Origin: UBA6901 sp035256085
Lineage (GTDB): Bacteria > Pseudomonadota > Gammaproteobacteria > Acidiferrobacterales > UBA6901
Length of the DNA: 5,738 nucleotides
Assembly: GCA_035256085.1 (NCBI GenBank)
Contig: DATEYP010000105.1
Coordinates: 1 to 5,738, forward strand
Direction: 5' to 3'
Shown: positions 4,559-5,738 of the stretch, piece after piece
How positions within the stretch are numbered: position 1 is the first letter of the stretch
Layout of the letters: each line of letters opens with the position of its first letter
Program-made: the position numbers and the translations under genes
Notes under the pieces: model-generated
Database searches by the model: none
Told to the model about the DNA's origin: nothing
Seen by the model: only the letters and a program-made list of their open reading frames with translations

Positions 4559-5738
4559 ATGTCGGAGATCAGACCGGGTGATGCTCCAGCGCGGAACCGG
4601 ATAATGACGGCGGAATCGTTTTCCCGCCGGTTTCGCAATTACATCCTGCTGACCTGGAATGTCCCGCCGGTGTTCGGGCTCGCGTTTCTGCTGTTCATCC
4701 ACATGTTCACGCCCGGCCAGATCCTCGCGATCATGGTCACCCCCCTCGAGCCGGCCTTCATTTTCGGCAGCATGCTGTTTGCGCACTGGTACTTCCGCCG
4801 TTTTGCGCTGCCGATCCGCGCCTATCTGGCGGACCCGACCCCGGCCGGTGCGCAGCCGGCGCTGGCGCGCATGCGCCGTTTCCCGCTCGACTTCTGGGCG
4901 ATCTTTCTCACCTACCTGCTGCTGGCGCCGGCCTCGGTGGTGGTGAGCGCCATGCTCTATGCCGGCTTCGAGCCGAGCGCGCTGGACTGGTTCCGCATCC
5001 ACCTGGTGGCGCTGATCGTGTCGATCGTCGTCGGCCTGCCGATCTTCTTCCTGATTCTCGATCTGTTCGGCCGCGCGCTCGCAGGCGCGCCGCTCGCGCA
5101 ACCGCATCTCACCATCAAGACCAAGGTGTTCCTGATCGGCGCGCTCGTGCCGCTGCTGATCGATACCATGCTGGTGCAGTATTACTGGGCACGCACCGGC
5201 TATTTTACCGCCGAGACCTTCGCCATGTGGGTGCTGCTCGAATTGCTGGCGATCGGCGGCAGCCTGATTTTCGTGCGCAGTTTCGGGCAATCGTTGCAGC
5301 CGCTGCAGAATTTTATCCAGAAGGATGCACAGGTCGATGATGCCGAGATTGCCGACATCAGCGCCCAATCCACCGATGAACTCGGCGTGCTGGCCGATGA
5401 TTTCCGCGCACTGCTGGCGGAGCGCCGCCAGGCGGAGGAGGCACTGCACCGCGAGAAGGAGCTGGCGCAGATCACGCTCGCGTCCATCGGCGATGGCGTG
5501 ATCACCACCGACAATTCAGGCCGGGTGGTGTTTCTGAATGCGGTGGCGGAATACATGACCGGCTGGGTGCTGGGCCAGGCCAAGGGCCGGCCACTGGCCG
5601 AGATCTTCAACATCGTGAATGAGCTGACGCGCAAGCCGGCACTCGATCCGGTGGCGCGCTGCCTGCGCGAGGGACACATCGTCGGGCTGGCGAATCACAC
5701 GGTGCTGGTGCGCCTGGACGGACGCGAGTTCGCCATCG
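4559..5738 (+). CDS. Six-helix membrane sensor protein with HAMP-like and PAS regions, 3' truncated by window edge
   Basis: The frame is open from ATG 4559 to the last base (393 codons) with no stop. ATG 4559 has AGGGG at 4548-4552, six bases upstream; an in-frame ATG at 4604 (residue 16) is a plausible alternative and starts nearer the conserved part. An in-frame TGA at 4520-4522 rules out earlier starts. Six hydrophobic segments are visible, near residues 29-50, 55-79, 110-136, 148-170, 190-209 and 221-239. A HAMP-like linker follows (about 240-295, with STDELGVLADDF at 271-282), then a helical stretch rich in E/R/Q and a PAS domain from about 300 (LASIGDGVITTDNSGRVVFLN). Proteins with this layout usually end in GGDEF-EAL, histidine kinase or cyclase domains; the PAS wording is typical of GGDEF-EAL proteins, but the output domain lies outside the window. 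It is divergent from the tRNA gene, separated by 233 bp, with no clear promoter found. Confidence 0.88.
   Translation, partial: MSEIRPGDAPARNRIMTAESFSRRFRNYILLTWNVPPVFGLAFLLFIHMFTPGQILAIMVTPLEPAFIFGSMLFAHWYFRRFALPIRAYLADPTPAGAQPALARMRRFPLDFWAIFLTYLLLAPASVVVSAMLYAGFEPSALDWFRIHLVALIVSIVVGLPIFFLILDLFGRALAGAPLAQPHLTIKTKVFLIGALVPLLIDTMLVQYYWARTGYFTAETFAMWVLLELLAIGGSLIFVRSFGQSLQPLQNFIQKDAQVDDAEIADISAQSTDELGVLADDFRALLAERRQAEEALHREKELAQITLASIGDGVITTDNSGRVVFLNAVAEYMTGWVLGQAKGRPLAEIFNIVNELTRKPALDPVARCLREGHIVGLANHTVLVRLDGREFAI

Noticed and set aside
4532..5449. 305-codon frame on the - strand
   Set aside because: It is antisense to a clear membrane/HAMP/PAS protein, has a biased composition rich in Q, H, R and E typical of GC-rich shadow frames, and shows no domain.

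Overview
The window looks like chromosomal DNA from a GC-rich proteobacterium, most likely gamma- or betaproteobacterial. The evidence is GC-rich codon use, cyclic-di-GMP signalling genes of proteobacterial type, Shine-Dalgarno starts with 4-nt ATGA/GTGA overlaps, and a CCA-encoding tRNA-Val. No marker gene fixes the genus.

Layout, left to right. (1) Positions 2-1812 hold two cyclic-di-GMP genes on the + strand that overlap by 4 nt. The first is the 3' part of a GGDEF-EAL gene with a complete EAL phosphodiesterase active site. The second is a small four-helix membrane GGDEF protein with an intact active site and an intact inhibitory RxxD site. (2) Positions 1813-2108 are a regulatory gap that ends in a nested palindrome overlapping a promoter-like sequence. 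(3) Positions 2109-3574 encode an AbiE-type (type IV) toxin-antitoxin pair. AbiEi is a winged-helix antitoxin/repressor and AbiEii a nucleotidyltransferase toxin, joined by a GTGA overlap. (4) Positions 3575-4250 are about 680 bases without a convincing gene. They hold two adjacent inverted-repeat elements, each exactly 92 bp and with related ends, followed by a 16-bp tandem repeat. (5) Positions 4251-4325 hold tRNA-Val(CAC) on the - strand with its own promoter. (6) From about 4559 to the window end runs the 5' part of a + strand gene for a six-helix membrane protein with HAMP-like and PAS regions, probably another signalling enzyme whose output domain lies beyond the window.

Functionally there are two themes. 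Cyclic-di-GMP/sensory signalling genes flank the region. Between them sits an accessory segment made of the AbiE module and a repeat-rich spacer, directly downstream of the 3' end of a tRNA gene. That arrangement resembles the edge of a genomic island, but no integrase and no convincing second copy of the tRNA end is present. The AbiE family is known. The parts least explained by known families are the twin 92-bp palindromic elements and the tandem repeat.
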